A stretch of DNA of 14,269 nucleotides from Bacillota bacterium (GCA_012727415.1 JAAYHI010000083.1:1-14269); one strand, 5' to 3'. Counted from the first letter of the stretch, positions 1 through 7,636 are shown. The notes: generated by a model not told the origin, from the letters alone. Numbers and translations: made by a program.

Positions 1-384
1 AATGCTGTCCAGGCCAGCTACGATTACCCCCGTTTCCGACAGCTTTACCCCGATGGAATGCCCTGAAGGCACCAGTTCCAACTGGGGAATGACATTGACC
101 CGCATCTGCTTGAGGGGCAGCAACCCCAGCAAGCTGATTGTAAAGCTGTAGTTTCCCGACTTTGCGTTGACTATAAACCCTTTTCCGCCATCTTCTGCCG
201 CCTGGAGGATGCCGCCTTCATCGCTGATAGTCATTGGCCAGGGCAGATCGAAATTGATAGCCTGATCATCTCCCTCAAAGCGGGTGACTTCACCGGGGAG
301 GAGCAGCAATGCCTGAATCCCCTGGCCCAGCACCAACAACCAGAGCAAAGATATTACCAGGCCCCTGGCGAAATTTTTTTTCAA
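1..384 (-). CDS. spoIVB: SpoIVB (stage IV sporulation protein B), N-terminal part, cut by window edge
   Basis: This frame is open from a TTG at 384 to the window edge, giving 128 codons of a protein that is usually about 420-440 aa. The predicted product starts with a Lys-Lys and a hydrophobic segment (about residues 8-28), fitting the membrane anchor of SpoIVB. It continues with a beta-rich stretch ending in a PQLELVPSGHSIGVKL-type segment, which resembles the conserved region leading into the PDZ and S55 serine-peptidase domains; those domains lie outside the window. In Bacillus, SpoIVB is made in the forespore, is secreted into the space between the membranes, and triggers pro-sigma-K processing by SpoIVFA/FB. 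The start is chosen because AAGGGAG lies about 10 nt upstream of the TTG; no ATG fits. Its position downstream of recN is the classical recN-spoIVB arrangement. It has its own candidate promoter and follows a terminator, so it is probably expressed separately from recN. Confidence 0.88.
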   Translation of the reverse strand, partial: MKKNFARGLVISLLWLLVLGQGIQALLLLPGEVTRFEGDDQAINFDLPWPMTISDEGGILQAAEDGGKGFIVNAKSGNYSFTISLLGLLPLKQMRVNVIPQLELVPSGHSIGVKLSETGVIVAGLDSI

Positions 385-436
385 ACTGTTTCCACTCCCT
401 TGTCGACCAACTCCTTTTCCTAATCGACACTAGTTT

Positions 437-466
437 TAAATTGGCTGAAATCCAAGCTGCATATGC
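437..466 (-). promoter_or_regulatory. Candidate sigma-G (forespore) promoter of spoIVB
   Basis: Read on the minus strand, GCATA (466-462) is followed after exactly 18 nt by CAATTTA (443-437). The published Bacillus sigma-G consensus is roughly GMATR, 18 nt, CATNHTA, so the -35 element is a full match and the -10 has one mismatch. It lies about 55 nt upstream of the spoIVB TTG start, downstream of the recN terminator. In B. subtilis spoIVB is a sigma-G target, so the placement makes biological sense. This is an inference from a short motif; transcript start mapping would be decisive. Confidence 0.5.
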
Positions 467-546
467 TGACAATTAAGGGCACGCCAATCAAATAAAGTTT
501 CCGTTGCCAATGGGGTTGTAAAAAAGCCTTAAAACTCGCGGCAAAG

Positions 547-580
547 AAAAAACACCTCTTTAATTATGGAAAGAGGTGTT
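547..580 (-). terminator. Rho-independent terminator after recN
   Basis: A perfect 11-bp inverted repeat (551-561 and 570-580, AACACCTCTTT / AAAGAGGTGTT) with an 8-nt loop is followed, in the minus-strand direction, by a run of T (six in a row counting the stem end). It lies about 30 nt past the recN stop. The other strand has no T-run after the stem, so it acts on minus-strand transcription. It separates recN from spoIVB. Confidence 0.92.
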
Positions 581-609
581 GTCGCTGCCATAGATTTTTT
601 GTATAAAAA

Positions 610-2331
610 CTAATTTACGGTTTTTAGTTTACTGGCAAGGCTCAGCATCTCTCGGGCATGCTCTCTGGTGGCTGCCGTTACCTCCGCGCCCCCCAGCATC
701 CGGGCCAGTTCCTCCACCCTGCCCTCCATATCGAGACGGGTTACCTTGGTGAGGGTGCGCTCTCCGGCCTGGACTTTGTAGATGTAAAGGTGGGTATCGG
801 CCATAGAAGAAACCTGGGGCAGGTGACTGACGCAAATGACCTGGCGCCGCTCAGCCACTGCTGCCAGCTTTTCGGCCACAGCCTGGGCGGCCCTGCCGCC
901 GATACCGGCATCAATCTCATCAAAGACCATGGTGTGTACAGAGCGCAGCTTGGCGAGGACACTAAGAACAGCCAGCATTATCCGGGACATTTCTCCCCCG
1001 GAAGCGATTTTGGTCAAAGGCTTTAACGGTTCCCCGGGGTTGGGGGAGATAAGAAAGCGGACGGTGTCGATGCCCGTGGCTTCTGCAGCCAGTTTCCTGC
1101 CAGCAACGGGCAGTCCCTCTTCATCCTCCCGGGACTCAAATTCAACTTGAAAGCGGGTTTTCGCCATCTGCAGATACTTCAGCTCTTCCATGATGGCGTC
1201 CCCCAATTGTTTCCCCGCTTGCTGCCGCAGGCGGCTAAGGTCAGCAGCCAGTCTCCCTGCCCTTTCCTTGGCGGCAACAATCAATTCGGACAACTGGCTG
1301 TGGCGGGCTTCAGTATTGCGGATTTTTTCTATTTCCGCCTCCTGCTGCCCTTTCCAGGCCAGGATACCTTCGATGGAATCGGCGTATTTGCGCTTTAGAT
1401 CATGGATGAGCTCCAGGCGCTCCTCTATCTCTTCTTGGCGCCGGGGGTCATAGGAAAAGCTGTCGGCAAAGGAACGCAACTGATAGGCGGCGTCCTCTAT
1501 GGAGTACAGAGAGTCTTCCAACTGGGTGCATGCTTGCTCCAGGCTGGCATCCAGCCCCCTGAACTCCTTGAGGCCAGACACTATCCCACCCAGGATTTCA
1601 ACCACGGGATTTTGGTCAGACTCGTACAGGGAGTGGTAGCCGCTGTGGCATATCTCCAGAAGCTTGCGGGCATTTTCCAGCAATTTCAGTTCCGCCAGCA
1701 GGGATTCTTCTTCTCCGGGAGTGAGAGCAGCGGCGACGATTTCATTTACCTGGTAATTGAGCAGGTCAAGAATGCGCTCCCGTTCCCTCTGGTCGCCATG
1801 GAGGCCGGCAATTTCTCTCTGGTAGCCAACCAGCTCCTGCCAGGCTCGTTGGTATTCAGCGGCCACAGCCTGCAAGTCGCTGCCGCCGTATGCATCCACC
1901 AGGGACAGATGGGAGCTCTCGTCCAGCAGAGTCTGGTGTTCATGCTGGCCATGGATCTCCACCAGCATACTGCCAATCTCCCGCAACACTGCCAGGCTGA
2001 CAGGCCTGCCGTCAACCCGGGCCTGGCTTTGCCCCCTGGCGTAAATTTCCCGTTGCAGAATGACAGTGCCTTCCCTGGTCTCCAGGCCCAACTCCGCCAA
2101 CCGGGCCAGGACTTGAGGGCTGGTATCCACTACAGCTGTGATTATCGCCATTTCCTCGCCGGAACGCACCAGCTCGGAGGACGCCCGCTGGCCGAGGACT
2201 TGGTTGAGAGCATCGATGATTATAGATTTTCCGGCACCGGTTTCGCCGGTAAGGATGTTTAGTCCATCTCCGAAAGCAACTGTCAGGTTCTGAATGAGGG
2301 CAAAATTTTCGATGTGTAGTTCCCGGAGCAA
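610..2331 (-). CDS. recN: DNA repair protein RecN
   Basis: This is a full-length SMC-like ATPase of 573 aa (B. subtilis RecN is 576). RecN acts early in recombinational repair of double-strand breaks. Visible motifs: Walker A GETGAGKS at residues 29-36, two long charged coiled-coil stretches flanking the middle (about 150-390), the ABC signature SGGE at about 444-447, and Walker B with the catalytic acid in VFDEIDAG at about 469-476, followed by a switch histidine in VSHLPQ. The start is a TTG at 2331, supported by AAAGGAGG six nt upstream that overlaps the nadK stop region; the protein then begins MLRELHIENFALI as in other RecN proteins. It lies 12 nt after nadK, so the two are co-transcribed, and a strong terminator follows. 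The argR gene often found just before recN is absent here. Confidence 0.97.
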   Translation of the reverse strand: MLRELHIENFALIQNLTVAFGDGLNILTGETGAGKSIIIDALNQVLGQRASSELVRSGEEMAIITAVVDTSPQVLARLAELGLETREGTVILQREIYARGQSQARVDGRPVSLAVLREIGSMLVEIHGQHEHQTLLDESSHLSLVDAYGGSDLQAVAAEYQRAWQELVGYQREIAGLHGDQRERERILDLLNYQVNEIVAAALTPGEEESLLAELKLLENARKLLEICHSGYHSLYESDQNPVVEILGGIVSGLKEFRGLDASLEQACTQLEDSLYSIEDAAYQLRSFADSFSYDPRRQEEIEERLELIHDLKRKYADSIEGILAWKGQQEAEIEKIRNTEARHSQLSELIVAAKERAGRLAADLSRLRQQAGKQLGDAIMEELKYLQMAKTRFQVEFESREDEEGLPVAGRKLAAEATGIDTVRFLISPNPGEPLKPLTKIASGGEMSRIMLAVLSVLAKLRSVHTMVFDEIDAGIGGRAAQAVAEKLAAVAERRQVICVSHLPQVSSMADTHLYIYKVQAGERTLTKVTRLDMEGRVEELARMLGGAEVTAATREHAREMLSLASKLKTVN

Positions 2332-2343
2332 AATAATCCTCCT

Positions 2344-3186
2344 TTAGTGATCTTGATCCACTATTTTTTTGGCGAGTATGTCGAAAAAGTTCTTGCCTTT
2401 GAGCCTGACCAAAGAGGTCTCATGCTTGGAGCTGGTAATTTCCAGGACAGCGTCGCAATCTAACTCCATGCCCTGCTGCCCGTCCAAGGTAATGAAGGTT
2501 TCCGACTGGCTGTTCATGGTGCGCACTGTAATCACTGCACCCTTATCCACAACAATCGGCCGGGCATTGAGGGTATGCGGACATATAGGCGTGACGAGGA
2601 TTATATCCACATTGGGCGGGACAATTGGCCCGCCGGCCGACAGGGAATAGCCTGTGGAACCGGTGGGGGTAGCGACAATGACCCCGTCCCCCCGGTAGTT
2701 GCCTATGCGGACTCCCTCCACGGCCACTTCCAGGTGGAGAATTCTGGCCAGCGGGCCCTTTGCAACAACAACATCATTGAGGGCCAAGGCCTGAGACACC
2801 AGCTTCCCCTGGCGAAAGACGCGGGCGTCAAGCATCCCGCGCCTTTCCACACAGTAGTCTCCCTGCACCAGCTTATCCAGGTCCTGCTCCAGGTCGCCCA
2901 CTTCTACCTCGGTGAGAAATCCCAGGTGGCCCAGGTTGACCCCGAGGAGGGGGATTCCCGAAGGACCATACATACCTGCCACGGCGAGGAAAGTGCCATC
3001 CCCCCCCAAAACCATTATCAGGTCTGCCGGAGGTAAAGGCTCGCCCAGAGAAAAGCCCTGTCCGCAGCCAAGCTCCTGCTGGGAGTAAACCTTGACCCTG
3101 CGGGCTTCCAGCCAGGCGGTAATATCTCTTGCGATCTCATGGACATTAGGTTTCGACAGATTTGCGATTATTGCTACAGCTTTCAT
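2344..3186 (-). CDS. nadK: NAD kinase
   Basis: A 280-aa ATP-NAD kinase, the enzyme that phosphorylates NAD+ to NADP+ in the cytoplasm. Family motifs are intact: the catalytic GGDGT at residues 61-65, a NLGHLGFL segment after it, and the GDGVIVATPTGSTGYSLSAG region that binds NAD. Length fits the bacterial family (about 265-300). The ATG at 3186 overlaps the stop codon of the preceding 165-aa gene as ATGA, with GAGGT about 7 nt upstream inside that gene, so translation is probably coupled. recN follows after 12 nt. NADP+ made here feeds FolD, Nfn and the MEP pathway enzymes encoded nearby. Confidence 0.97.
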   Translation of the reverse strand: MKAVAIIANLSKPNVHEIARDITAWLEARRVKVYSQQELGCGQGFSLGEPLPPADLIMVLGGDGTFLAVAGMYGPSGIPLLGVNLGHLGFLTEVEVGDLEQDLDKLVQGDYCVERRGMLDARVFRQGKLVSQALALNDVVVAKGPLARILHLEVAVEGVRIGNYRGDGVIVATPTGSTGYSLSAGGPIVPPNVDIILVTPICPHTLNARPIVVDKGAVITVRTMNSQSETFITLDGQQGMELDCDAVLEITSSKHETSLVRLKGKNFFDILAKKIVDQDH

Positions 3187-3680
3187 CTTAGATACCTCAC
3201 AAATAAGTAGATAACTGCCCCCAGGGCGGCGGCAGCCCCTAAAGCCAGCACAGTGTTCAGCCAGCGGCGGCTGTTGATTTTGATTATCCGCATTCTCTCC
3301 CTGTCCATATCGACGGTGATTATGCCATGGGGAGCAAAGGCAATTTTATATTCCAAAATCCGGCGGCGAATGTCAGCATTGCGGACGCTGCCGGAATCTC
3401 TGGCGTTTACTTCCACCACATATTTCTTAATGCCCCGGCGGACAACCAGGTCGGCCTTGCCCTTTTGGCGATGGACTTTGCCCTCGATGTCAAAGTCTAT
3501 AAACTTAACTGCCGCGCGGGCAAGGACTCGGTACCCCTCTTCCCGCAGCAACTCGGCGGCCTTTTCGTCGATTCTCCGGGGCACATCCCTGGTGCCGTAC
3601 CAATCCCTCACCACTTTGTACAGCAAGAGCAAAAACGCAAAGCTCGCAATAATTATGTAATCAATCGCCGTGAGAGTCAA
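3183..3680 (-). CDS. Membrane-tethered protein of unknown function with a degenerate PD-(D/E)XK-like core
   Basis: A 165-aa protein I cannot name. It has a hydrophobic segment at each end (about residues 6-24 and 142-161) around a soluble core of about 115 residues. The core contains a helix starting IDEKAAELL, a GY..L turn, then GKADLVV (D77) and, 10 residues later, YVVEVNA (E90-V-N92), followed by an amphipathic helix. The strand-D, strand-ExK layout resembles the restriction-endonuclease-like fold, but the usual lysine is asparagine, so activity is doubtful. Start choice: GGGGAGGTGAT is itself a near-perfect ribosome binding site, so the GTG (3689) and ATG (3686) inside or next to it are unlikely starts; the TTG at 3680, about 8 nt past GGAGG, is preferred. 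Its stop overlaps the nadK start. A terminator-like hairpin lies just upstream, between it and tlyA. Confidence 0.8.
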   Translation of the reverse strand: MTLTAIDYIIIASFAFLLLLYKVVRDWYGTRDVPRRIDEKAAELLREEGYRVLARAAVKFIDFDIEGKVHRQKGKADLVVRRGIKKYVVEVNARDSGSVRNADIRRRILEYKIAFAPHGIITVDMDRERMRIIKINSRRWLNTVLALGAAAALGAVIYLFVRYLR

Positions 3681-3709
3681 GACCATCACCTCCCCTACTA
3701 TATTTCCAC

Positions 3710-3742
3710 AAAAAAAAGTGATTTCCTGCGCCTCAGGAAACC
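3710..3742 (-). terminator. Intrinsic terminator after tlyA
   Basis: On the minus strand a 9-bp stem (3742-3734 with 3728-3720, including one G-T pair) around a 5-nt loop is followed by two bases and then eight T (3717-3710). It begins 11 nt past the tlyA stop. It may end or attenuate the dxs-tlyA transcript before the downstream nadK-recN group. I see no convincing separate promoter just downstream, so partial read-through is possible. Confidence 0.75.
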
Positions 3743-3752
3743 AACACGCGGG

Positions 3753-4550
3753 TTATTTAAAATACTGGTGGGCAGCAACCACCACCTGCCGGGGAACAGG
3801 CTTTTCTTCCGGCTCTTTGGCATCAAAAAAACCGTGGGCCAGGAACTCAATGTTCCCCTTGGGCCCCTGAACCGGGGAAAAATCCAGGTTCCACAGGGTA
3901 AACCCCAGGTTCTCAGCAGCGGCCACAACCTTGTTGATGACCCACAGATGGATTGCCGGGTCCCGGACCACTCCCTTGCCCACCTGGTCCCGGCCAGCTT
4001 CAAACTGGGGTTTTATCAACATCACTGCTTCCGGGATGCCGAGCTCGGCAATAACAGGCAGCACCAGTTCCAAGGATATAAAGGCCACGTCGATGCAGCT
4101 AAAGTCCGGCATGCCCCCGGTGAGATGCTCTTTCTTCAGGTTGCGGATATTTGTCCGCTCTAAATTGATGACCCGGGGATCGGTCCTTAAGCTCCATGCC
4201 AGTTGGCCGTAGCCCACGTCAACAGCATATACAAGCCGCGCTCCAGCCTGGAGACAGCAGTCGGTGAAGCCACCGGTAGAGGCCCCAACATCCAGGACAA
4301 TCCTGTCCCTGAGATCAATGGCAAACTTGTCCAAAGCCTTGGCCAGTTTTTGCCCGCCCCTGCTGACATACAGACTGGGCTCTCCCTTCAGTTCCAGAAG
4401 GGAGTCGACAGGCACCAGGGTTCCCGGCTTGTCTGTCCGCTCCTTGTCCACCAGAATAAGGCCCGCCATAATCAGCCCCCTGGCCTGAGAGCGTGTGGCA
4501 GCCAGCCCCCGCTCCACCACCAGGAGGTCAAGCCTTGTTTTCGCGGTCAT
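3753..4550 (-). CDS. tlyA: TlyA family rRNA 2'-O-methyltransferase / hemolysin-like protein
   Basis: A 265-aa protein with an N-terminal S4 RNA-binding domain (about residues 4-60, beginning TRLDLLVVERGLA) joined to an FtsJ-like methyltransferase. The SAM-binding loop DVGASTGGFTD is at 87-97 and KPQFEAG at 180-186. In mycobacteria TlyA 2'-O-methylates 16S and 23S rRNA; in Firmicutes the same family (YqxC) is conserved between dxs and nadK/argR, but its target is less well established. The frame stays open upstream to 4589, but the ATG at 4550 is preferred: AGGGGG lies 7 nt upstream and the protein then begins MTAKTRLD like its relatives. It overlaps the end of dxs by 23 nt, which suggests translational coupling. 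Confidence 0.92.
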   Translation of the reverse strand: MTAKTRLDLLVVERGLAATRSQARGLIMAGLILVDKERTDKPGTLVPVDSLLELKGEPSLYVSRGGQKLAKALDKFAIDLRDRIVLDVGASTGGFTDCCLQAGARLVYAVDVGYGQLAWSLRTDPRVINLERTNIRNLKKEHLTGGMPDFSCIDVAFISLELVLPVIAELGIPEAVMLIKPQFEAGRDQVGKGVVRDPAIHLWVINKVVAAAENLGFTLWNLDFSPVQGPKGNIEFLAHGFFDAKEPEEKPVPRQVVVAAHQYFK

Positions 4551-6426
4551 GTATTTTCCCCCTGGACATGAGTTCCCGGGCAGCGGCAACTATGTCAGCG
4601 GCGGCTAAATTGCATAATTCCCGTAATTGTTGCGGCTCGCCATGAGGAACAAACCAGTCTTTGATTCCCAGCAACTTAGTGGCAGGTGTAATCCCCCTGG
4701 CGCTGCAGGCCTCCAGCACAGCACTGCCCAGACCGCCGTCAAGGACATGTTCCTCGATGGTAATCAGGCGGCCGCATCTCCGGGCATACTTCTCAATCAG
4801 TTCCTGGTCCAGGGGTTTGGCAAATCTGAGGTTAATTACAGCCGCGCTGATCCCCTGGCTGTGCAGCTGCGCCTGGGCCTGGAGAGCAGAGACAAGAGTC
4901 GGCCCCATTCCCAGGATGGCAAGATCCTTGCCATCGCGCAAGACTTCGCCTTTGCCCACCGCTAAGGGAGCTCCCGACAAGGCCACCGGCAAAGAGGAAG
5001 CGCTGCCCCTGGGATAGCGGAGGGCAACCGGCCCTTTATGCTTGAGGCAGAGGTCCAGCATTGCCCTCAGCTCGGTAAAGTCTTTGGGCATCATGATGGT
5101 CATGTTTGGGATGTGGCGCAACATGGCGATATCGAAAATACCCTGATGGGTCTCGCCGTCAGCGCCTACGATGCCAGCCCGGTCTATGGCAAAAACCACC
5201 GGCAGATTGGCAAGACAGACGTCATGGACAATCTGATCATATGCCCGCTGCAGGAAAGTAGAGTAGATGGCCACCACAGGCCGGTAGCCTGCCCGGGCCA
5301 TGCCGGCGGCCATGGTCACAGCGTGTTGCTCGGCTATACCCACATCGAAAAAGCGGCCGGGGTATTTGGAAGCAAATTTACTCAGGCCTGTGCCCTCGGG
5401 CATGGCGGCAGTAATGGCTACGATTCGCGGATCCTTCTCTGCTAAGGCACAGATTGTATCAGAAAAGACGTCGGTATATGTCCTGGAAGCCAGCGGGACG
5501 GCCCCGGTTTTCGCATCAAAGGCGCTAACGCCGTGGAATTTGGCGGGCTGAGCTTCTGCCGGCCCGTAACCCTTGCCTTTTTTAGTGACGACGTGGATGA
5601 GGACTGGACCTCTATAGCTCTTGGCCCGGCGCAAAATCTTCTGAAGGGCTTCAATATTGTGTCCGTCAATGGGTCCCAGGTAGGTAAAGCCCAACTCTTC
5701 AAAGAGCATGCCCCGGACCAGCAGGTACTTAATACTGGACTTCACCCGCTCCGCAGCCCTGTACACGCTGTCGCCAACGGCTGGTATTTTTTGCAGCAGA
5801 AACTTCAGGTCCTCAGACAAGCGGGTGTACTTTGGGTCGGTTCGCACCCTGGAAAAATAGGAAGAGAGCCCCCCCACATTCCGGGAAATGGACATTTCAT
5901 TGTCGTTTAAGATAATGGTGAGATCAAGCTTTTGGGAACCCACGCAATTAAGGGCTTCAAGGGCCATGCCTCCCCCCAGGGAGCCGTCGCCGATTACAGC
6001 CACGACACTGTAGTTATCCCGGTTTAAATCCCGGGCAATTGCCATGCCCATGGCAACAGATATCGAAGTGCTGCTGTGGCCTGTCTCGGCAATGTCGTGG
6101 GGGCTCTCAGCAGTCTTGGGGAAGCCGGAAAGCCCCCCAAAGCGGCGCAATGTGGAAAATTCCCGGCGGCGACCAGTCAGAAGCTTGTGGATATAGCACT
6201 GATGGCCGACATCCCATATAATTTTGTCGGCAGGGCTGTCATAGACCGAATGCAATGCCAGGGTAAGCTCCACTACACCTAAATTTGAGGCCAGGTGTCC
6301 CCCGTTTTCGCTGACGACAGTCAGGACTTCCTGACGCAATTCCGCCGCCAGCAGCTCCAATTCTTCTGCACTCAGTTTTTTCAGGTCTTGGGGGCAATTT
6401 ATCCGGTTCAACAGTTTATTATCCAT
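4528..6426 (-). CDS. dxs: 1-deoxy-D-xylulose-5-phosphate synthase
   Basis: A thiamine-diphosphate enzyme of 632 aa that condenses pyruvate and glyceraldehyde 3-phosphate, the first and flux-controlling step of the MEP isoprenoid pathway. Length matches the family (B. subtilis 633). The ThDP/Mg motif runs from GDG at 146-148 to N160, and the transketolase-type catalytic glutamate lies in VGIAEQHAV in the second domain. The C-terminal transketolase domain is complete. Start: a GTG at 6438 overlaps the oapA stop as GTGA, but the ATG at 6426 has GAGG six nt upstream and gives the usual MDNKLLNRI-type N-terminus, so I prefer it. It follows oapA by 8 nt and overlaps tlyA. It is thus on the transcript that begins with the OLE RNA and not with ispA. 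Confidence 0.96.
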   Translation of the reverse strand: MDNKLLNRINCPQDLKKLSAEELELLAAELRQEVLTVVSENGGHLASNLGVVELTLALHSVYDSPADKIIWDVGHQCYIHKLLTGRRREFSTLRRFGGLSGFPKTAESPHDIAETGHSSTSISVAMGMAIARDLNRDNYSVVAVIGDGSLGGGMALEALNCVGSQKLDLTIILNDNEMSISRNVGGLSSYFSRVRTDPKYTRLSEDLKFLLQKIPAVGDSVYRAAERVKSSIKYLLVRGMLFEELGFTYLGPIDGHNIEALQKILRRAKSYRGPVLIHVVTKKGKGYGPAEAQPAKFHGVSAFDAKTGAVPLASRTYTDVFSDTICALAEKDPRIVAITAAMPEGTGLSKFASKYPGRFFDVGIAEQHAVTMAAGMARAGYRPVVAIYSTFLQRAYDQIVHDVCLANLPVVFAIDRAGIVGADGETHQGIFDIAMLRHIPNMTIMMPKDFTELRAMLDLCLKHKGPVALRYPRGSASSLPVALSGAPLAVGKGEVLRDGKDLAILGMGPTLVSALQAQAQLHSQGISAAVINLRFAKPLDQELIEKYARRCGRLITIEEHVLDGGLGSAVLEACSARGITPATKLLGIKDWFVPHGEPQQLRELCNLAAADIVAAARELMSRGKIHDRENKA

Positions 6427-6434
6427 TTGCAACC

Positions 6435-7004
6435 TCACTTTCCATTGCTGCCGCGGTCTTTGGCCTTGTGGAAAGGATTTAGCTTGGCAAAAAAACTAAT
6501 GACTTTGCCGGCAAGCATTAAAATTTCGGTGGAATAGCTTATGGCGGTGCTTTTGCCAAGGGCTTTGCCACCTACGGTACGGGCAGCGACAACTGCCCCG
6601 ACGACAATATTAATATATCCCTGTTTCGGGTCATTAGCCGCCAGATTAAAGACAATGGCAGCGGCAGCAGAGCCGCTGATAATCCCGCAGATATCACCGA
6701 CGACGTCATTGCAGAAGCTGGACGCCTTTTCCGAGTTGCGGGCGAGATTTATTGCCGCTTTAGCGCCGGGGACCTTTTTTGCGGCCTTGGCGTTAAGCGG
6801 TGCCATTTTCGAGGATGTAGCAGCAACGCCAATGATATCAAAAACTACGCCGGTAAGGATAATCAGCAGCAGGACGATAAGAGAAGGAATTAGGCCGGCA
6901 TTATCTCCCAGGATGACCCGGGACGCGCCACTGAAAAAAATGGATAAAAAAAAGGTCGATATCAGAGTATTCCGCACCCATCGCCGATTCTTTTTAGTGG
7001 CCAA
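6435..7004 (-). CDS. oapA: OLE-associated membrane protein OapA
   Basis: A 189-aa, very hydrophobic protein with a basic N-terminus and about four membrane segments (roughly residues 13-32, 38-62, 105-123 and 131-146). A basic cytoplasmic-type stretch rich in Lys (66-95) lies between the second and third. The most conserved-looking block is SSFCNDVVGDICGIISG (95-111); it holds a DxxxD motif (D100, D104) of the kind described for OapA. OapA binds the OLE RNA and brings it to the membrane. Identification rests on this pattern, the length, the position between OLE and dxs, and the ~600-nt RNA-like region immediately upstream. The family is sometimes annotated as CorB/DUF21-like. The start is a TTG at 7004 with GAGGTGA about 7 nt upstream. 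dxs follows after 8 nt. Confidence 0.85.
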   Translation of the reverse strand: MATKKNRRWVRNTLISTFFLSIFFSGASRVILGDNAGLIPSLIVLLLIILTGVVFDIIGVAATSSKMAPLNAKAAKKVPGAKAAINLARNSEKASSFCNDVVGDICGIISGSAAAAIVFNLAANDPKQGYINIVVGAVVAARTVGGKALGKSTAISYSTEILMLAGKVISFFAKLNPFHKAKDRGSNGK

Positions 7005-7020
7005 GATTTCACCTCAATAT

Positions 7021-7630
7021 GTATGGTGGTGGCTACGCAGGTAAACACTGCGGCTTAGGTCAAGCAGGTTTTCCCCCTGGAAACACCACCCGTCGCCGGA
7101 ATGGCGGTTCCCCTTTAAGTCCCAGTTTGCCGTGTCGCCTACGGCAATGCTTGATTGCCACTTAGTCCGCACTTTAATCCCCGCGTAACCTCGTTATAGA
7201 ACAGCCTAGGAGATTTCCTCAACAGCGCGCGTCCTAACCTTATCCTCTTTTGCAAGAAAGGTTTCATGCGCAAAGCCTTAGCTCGTAGGCCTACGAGGTC
7301 AGGCCGACTCCGCAATCCGCCAATCCCGCTCAAGGCAGGCTACACTGCACACAACTCCTCTTGGTATCGGTCGGAACCGCATGCAGGTTCACCCCAAGCC
7401 GTAGTAATATACCCTCTGTATAGAACCACGCACTTGGGTCTCCGCGGAAAAGGGGTCAACGCCTACATGCCCTTGTAGATCGCCCCTAATCCTTAACTCC
7501 CAGCACCAACCCCTGACGGGGCGTCAAAAGCCGGCACCAGGAACTTCATCGATATGCCCTTTGACGGATTTTTAGGCCCGCCTTCGGATAGGGCGCACTG
7601 ACTAGGATACTGCACCACCCAAATTAAAGT
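7021..7630 (-). ncRNA. ole: OLE RNA (ornate large extremophilic RNA)
   Basis: About 600 nt without a plausible gene, directly upstream of oapA, on the same strand, and in the ispA/dxs neighbourhood where OLE is known. OLE is typically around 600 nt. The sequence is rich in local hairpins: CGCAG/CTGCG (7036-7040, 7048-7052), GGCAAT/ATTGCC (7143-7148, 7154-7159), a 16-nt perfect palindrome (7282-7297), a nested stem with GGGG/CCCC outside CTACA/TGTAG (7452-7486), and TGACG/CGTCA (7514-7526). A 7-nt complementary pair joins the two ends (7025-7031 with 7613-7619), consistent with a closing helix. A sigma-A-type promoter ends just upstream. In Alkalihalobacillus halodurans, OLE with OapA forms a membrane complex affecting growth in cold, ethanol and Mg2+ stress. 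The exact ends are estimates, and I could not run a covariance model (RF01071). Confidence 0.85.
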
Positions 7631-7636
7631 GTAATC

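Noticed and set aside
290..472. 60-aa open frame on the minus strand at the start of spoIVB
   Set aside because: It crosses the spoIVB promoter and start in a different frame; the SpoIVB frame has the signal anchor and conserved residues.
1402..2262. Long open frame of 286 aa on the plus strand opposite recN
   Set aside because: It is the complement of the recN coding sequence; RecN has complete motifs and a ribosome binding site, while the antisense product shows none.
3327..4163. Open frame of 278 aa on the plus strand crossing the tlyA and 165-aa genes
   Set aside because: It spans two well-supported minus-strand genes and a terminator, has no plausible start context, and its product resembles no family.
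7139..7478. Short open frames of 64 aa (minus, 7139-7333) and 70 aa (plus, 7266-7478)
   Set aside because: They lie within the OLE RNA region, have no ribosome binding site of note, and give low-complexity Arg/Pro-rich products with no family resemblance.
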